From contig CAZHBJ010000081.1 of the NCBI GenBank assembly GCA_964530445.1, forward strand, positions 1-14,649: a stretch of DNA of 14,649 nt, read 5' to 3'. Position numbers and translations under genes: made by a program. This DNA comes from FEN-1297 sp964530445. Its GTDB lineage: Bacteria > Bacteroidota > Ignavibacteria > Ignavibacteriales > Ignavibacteriaceae. Numbering within the stretch: position 1 is the first letter of the stretch; each line of letters opens with the position of its first letter. Positions 13,559 to 14,649 of this stretch are shown piece by piece. The notes beneath the pieces were generated by a model. The model was not told the DNA's origin. It ran no database searches and saw only the letters and a list, made by a program, of their open reading frames with translations.

Positions 13559-14649
13559 TCAATTTATTTTTGTATTTAATAAAACTTTATCTGCGTTCTT
13601 TTTAAACCACTCGATTTTGGTAAAATTATTTTTCAATATTATTTCAAAATTCCTTTCAGCATTGAATTCTAATGCTAACAAAGCTGTTTCTTCGGCTTTA
13701 TTAAAATCCAGATGATTGAGCATGTAATCGGAAAGTTTAAATGCGGAATAGCTGCTTATAAAATCTGTAACTTTAATTTTTTTATTAAATATTTTTAAAA
13801 ATATATTATATCTTTCATTAAAAGATTCCGCTAATCCGATTAAAACGGGGATTGAATTATAATTATACTTAATCGAATTCATATTTTTTAATATTATGTA
13901 TTTATCAAAATCATTTCCCTTCAGATAATCTGCCGCCAAGCTGTCTTTTACCAAGGCAATCCTTAAACTAGATAAATAATTATAATTATACGCAGGATTT
14001 TGTTCATTTAAACTTTTATATATTGAATCCGCTTTAATAAAATTATTTTTGATGGAATATAAATCTCCCAGTTTTAGTTCGACTCTATAATAATAAGAAC
14101 TTCCTTTGAACTGCTTAATACTTTTAAGCAAAAATTTTACTGCATCATTTGTTTTGTCCAGCTTGTTTAAACATTCTGCATAACCGATTACCGCCGAATA
14201 ATTATTGGTCACTTTTAAAATATTTTCAAATATTTTTTTAGCATTCTTATAATCCTTATCCCAATAATCTTTATCAGCTTTATTCAAATTTTCAGCTATA
14301 TATCTCGGACATGCTTTATAAAAAATTGATTTTGATCCGTAATAGTAATTTGCCTGGTTAATTCTGTTTGTAATATTTAATGATTTTAAATATTTGTAAT
14401 ATTTTTCAATAGAAGTTTCAATCGGGAATCCGTAAGCAATTTTAAAATTATTTCCTGCGTAATATATTTTAAACTTTTCAATTCCGTAATTTGAAATTAA
14501 ATATTTACAAAATGATCCGGCATAAATATAAGATAATGAAGAAGTAAGAGTATAAAAATCGAAGCTGTTAAAGAGCTTCTTTAAATTTATTTTACAACCG
14601 TTACCATATGCTAAAGACGCCATATAATCTATATCATTATCATTAAAGA
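13559..14649 (-). CDS. C-terminal part of a peptidase-MA-like/TPR protein, cut by window edge
   Basis: The frame stays open from the right window edge to the stop at 13559. The ATG at 14623 is internal: the upstream codons F-N-D-N-D-I-D-Y continue the frame, and its context is mid-domain. The first 75 or so visible residues (YAGSFCKYLISNYGIEKFK, then I-A-Y-G-F-P-I-E, then YYKYL) resemble the C-terminal end of gluzincin 'peptidase MA-like' domains; the HExxH site would lie outside the window. The remainder is helical with TPR-like units (DYWDKDYKNAKKIFENIL; IGYAECLNKLDKTNDAVKFL; LGDLYSIKNNFIKADSIY). It is very rich in Lys, Asn and Tyr. Being next to an AI-2E gene by three bases suggests co-expression. 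Catalytic status cannot be judged here. Confidence 0.75.
   Translation of the reverse strand, partial: FNDNDIDYMASLAYGNGCKINLKKLFNSFDFYTLTSSLSYIYAGSFCKYLISNYGIEKFKIYYAGNNFKIAYGFPIETSIEKYYKYLKSLNITNRINQANYYYGSKSIFYKACPRYIAENLNKADKDYWDKDYKNAKKIFENILKVTNNYSAVIGYAECLNKLDKTNDAVKFLLKSIKQFKGSSYYYRVELKLGDLYSIKNNFIKADSIYKSLNEQNPAYNYNYLSSLRIALVKDSLAADYLKGNDFDKYIILKNMNSIKYNYNSIPVLIGLAESFNERYNIFLKIFNKKIKVTDFISSYSAFKLSDYMLNHLDFNKAEETALLALEFNAERNFEIILKNNFTKIEWFKKNADKVLLNTKIN

Overview
The window is strongly AT-rich, and every convincing gene lies on the minus strand, so transcription runs from right to left. Gene content (WG-repeat secreted protein, split MacB-type export operon, HD-containing tRNA nucleotidyltransferase, AI-2E permease, TPR protein with a peptidase-MA-like segment), low GC and mostly weak Shine-Dalgarno sequences suggest a Bacteroidota/Ignavibacteriota-type genome. 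This is inferred from gene style only; there is no rRNA or other marker.

Right part (11030-14649): a probable operon. A protein cut by the right window edge (peptidase-MA-like segment plus TPR-like repeats) is followed after 3 bases by an AI-2E/PerM-family membrane protein, then after 33 bases by a class II tRNA nucleotidyltransferase with an HD domain. The first catalytic Asp of the nucleotidyltransferase appears to be Glu.

Middle part (1816-10712): a tripartite export cluster in the order outer-membrane TolC-like channel, inner-membrane-anchored adaptor, MacB/LolD-type ATPase, then four FtsX/MacB-type permeases. The first five genes are tightly packed, with gaps of 33 bases or less and a TAATG overlap. 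The last two permeases sit behind gaps of 278 and 231 bases. Three of the four permeases are close paralogues and the fourth is divergent. One ATPase is thus followed by four permeases, which suggests alternative homo- or heterodimers sharing an ATPase, adaptor and channel.

Left part (1-1815): a secreted nine-repeat WG protein, preceded by a 624-base gene-free stretch. That stretch holds a nested set of small elements. A 381-bp element has 20-bp imperfect terminal inverted repeats and an 8-bp target-site duplication. Inside it are three covarying 5+3+5 hairpins and a 108-bp palindrome-ended element. A second copy of the 108-bp element, also 108 bp, lies between two permease genes at 4653-4760. 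Neither element encodes a transposase. No tRNA, rRNA or CRISPR array was seen.
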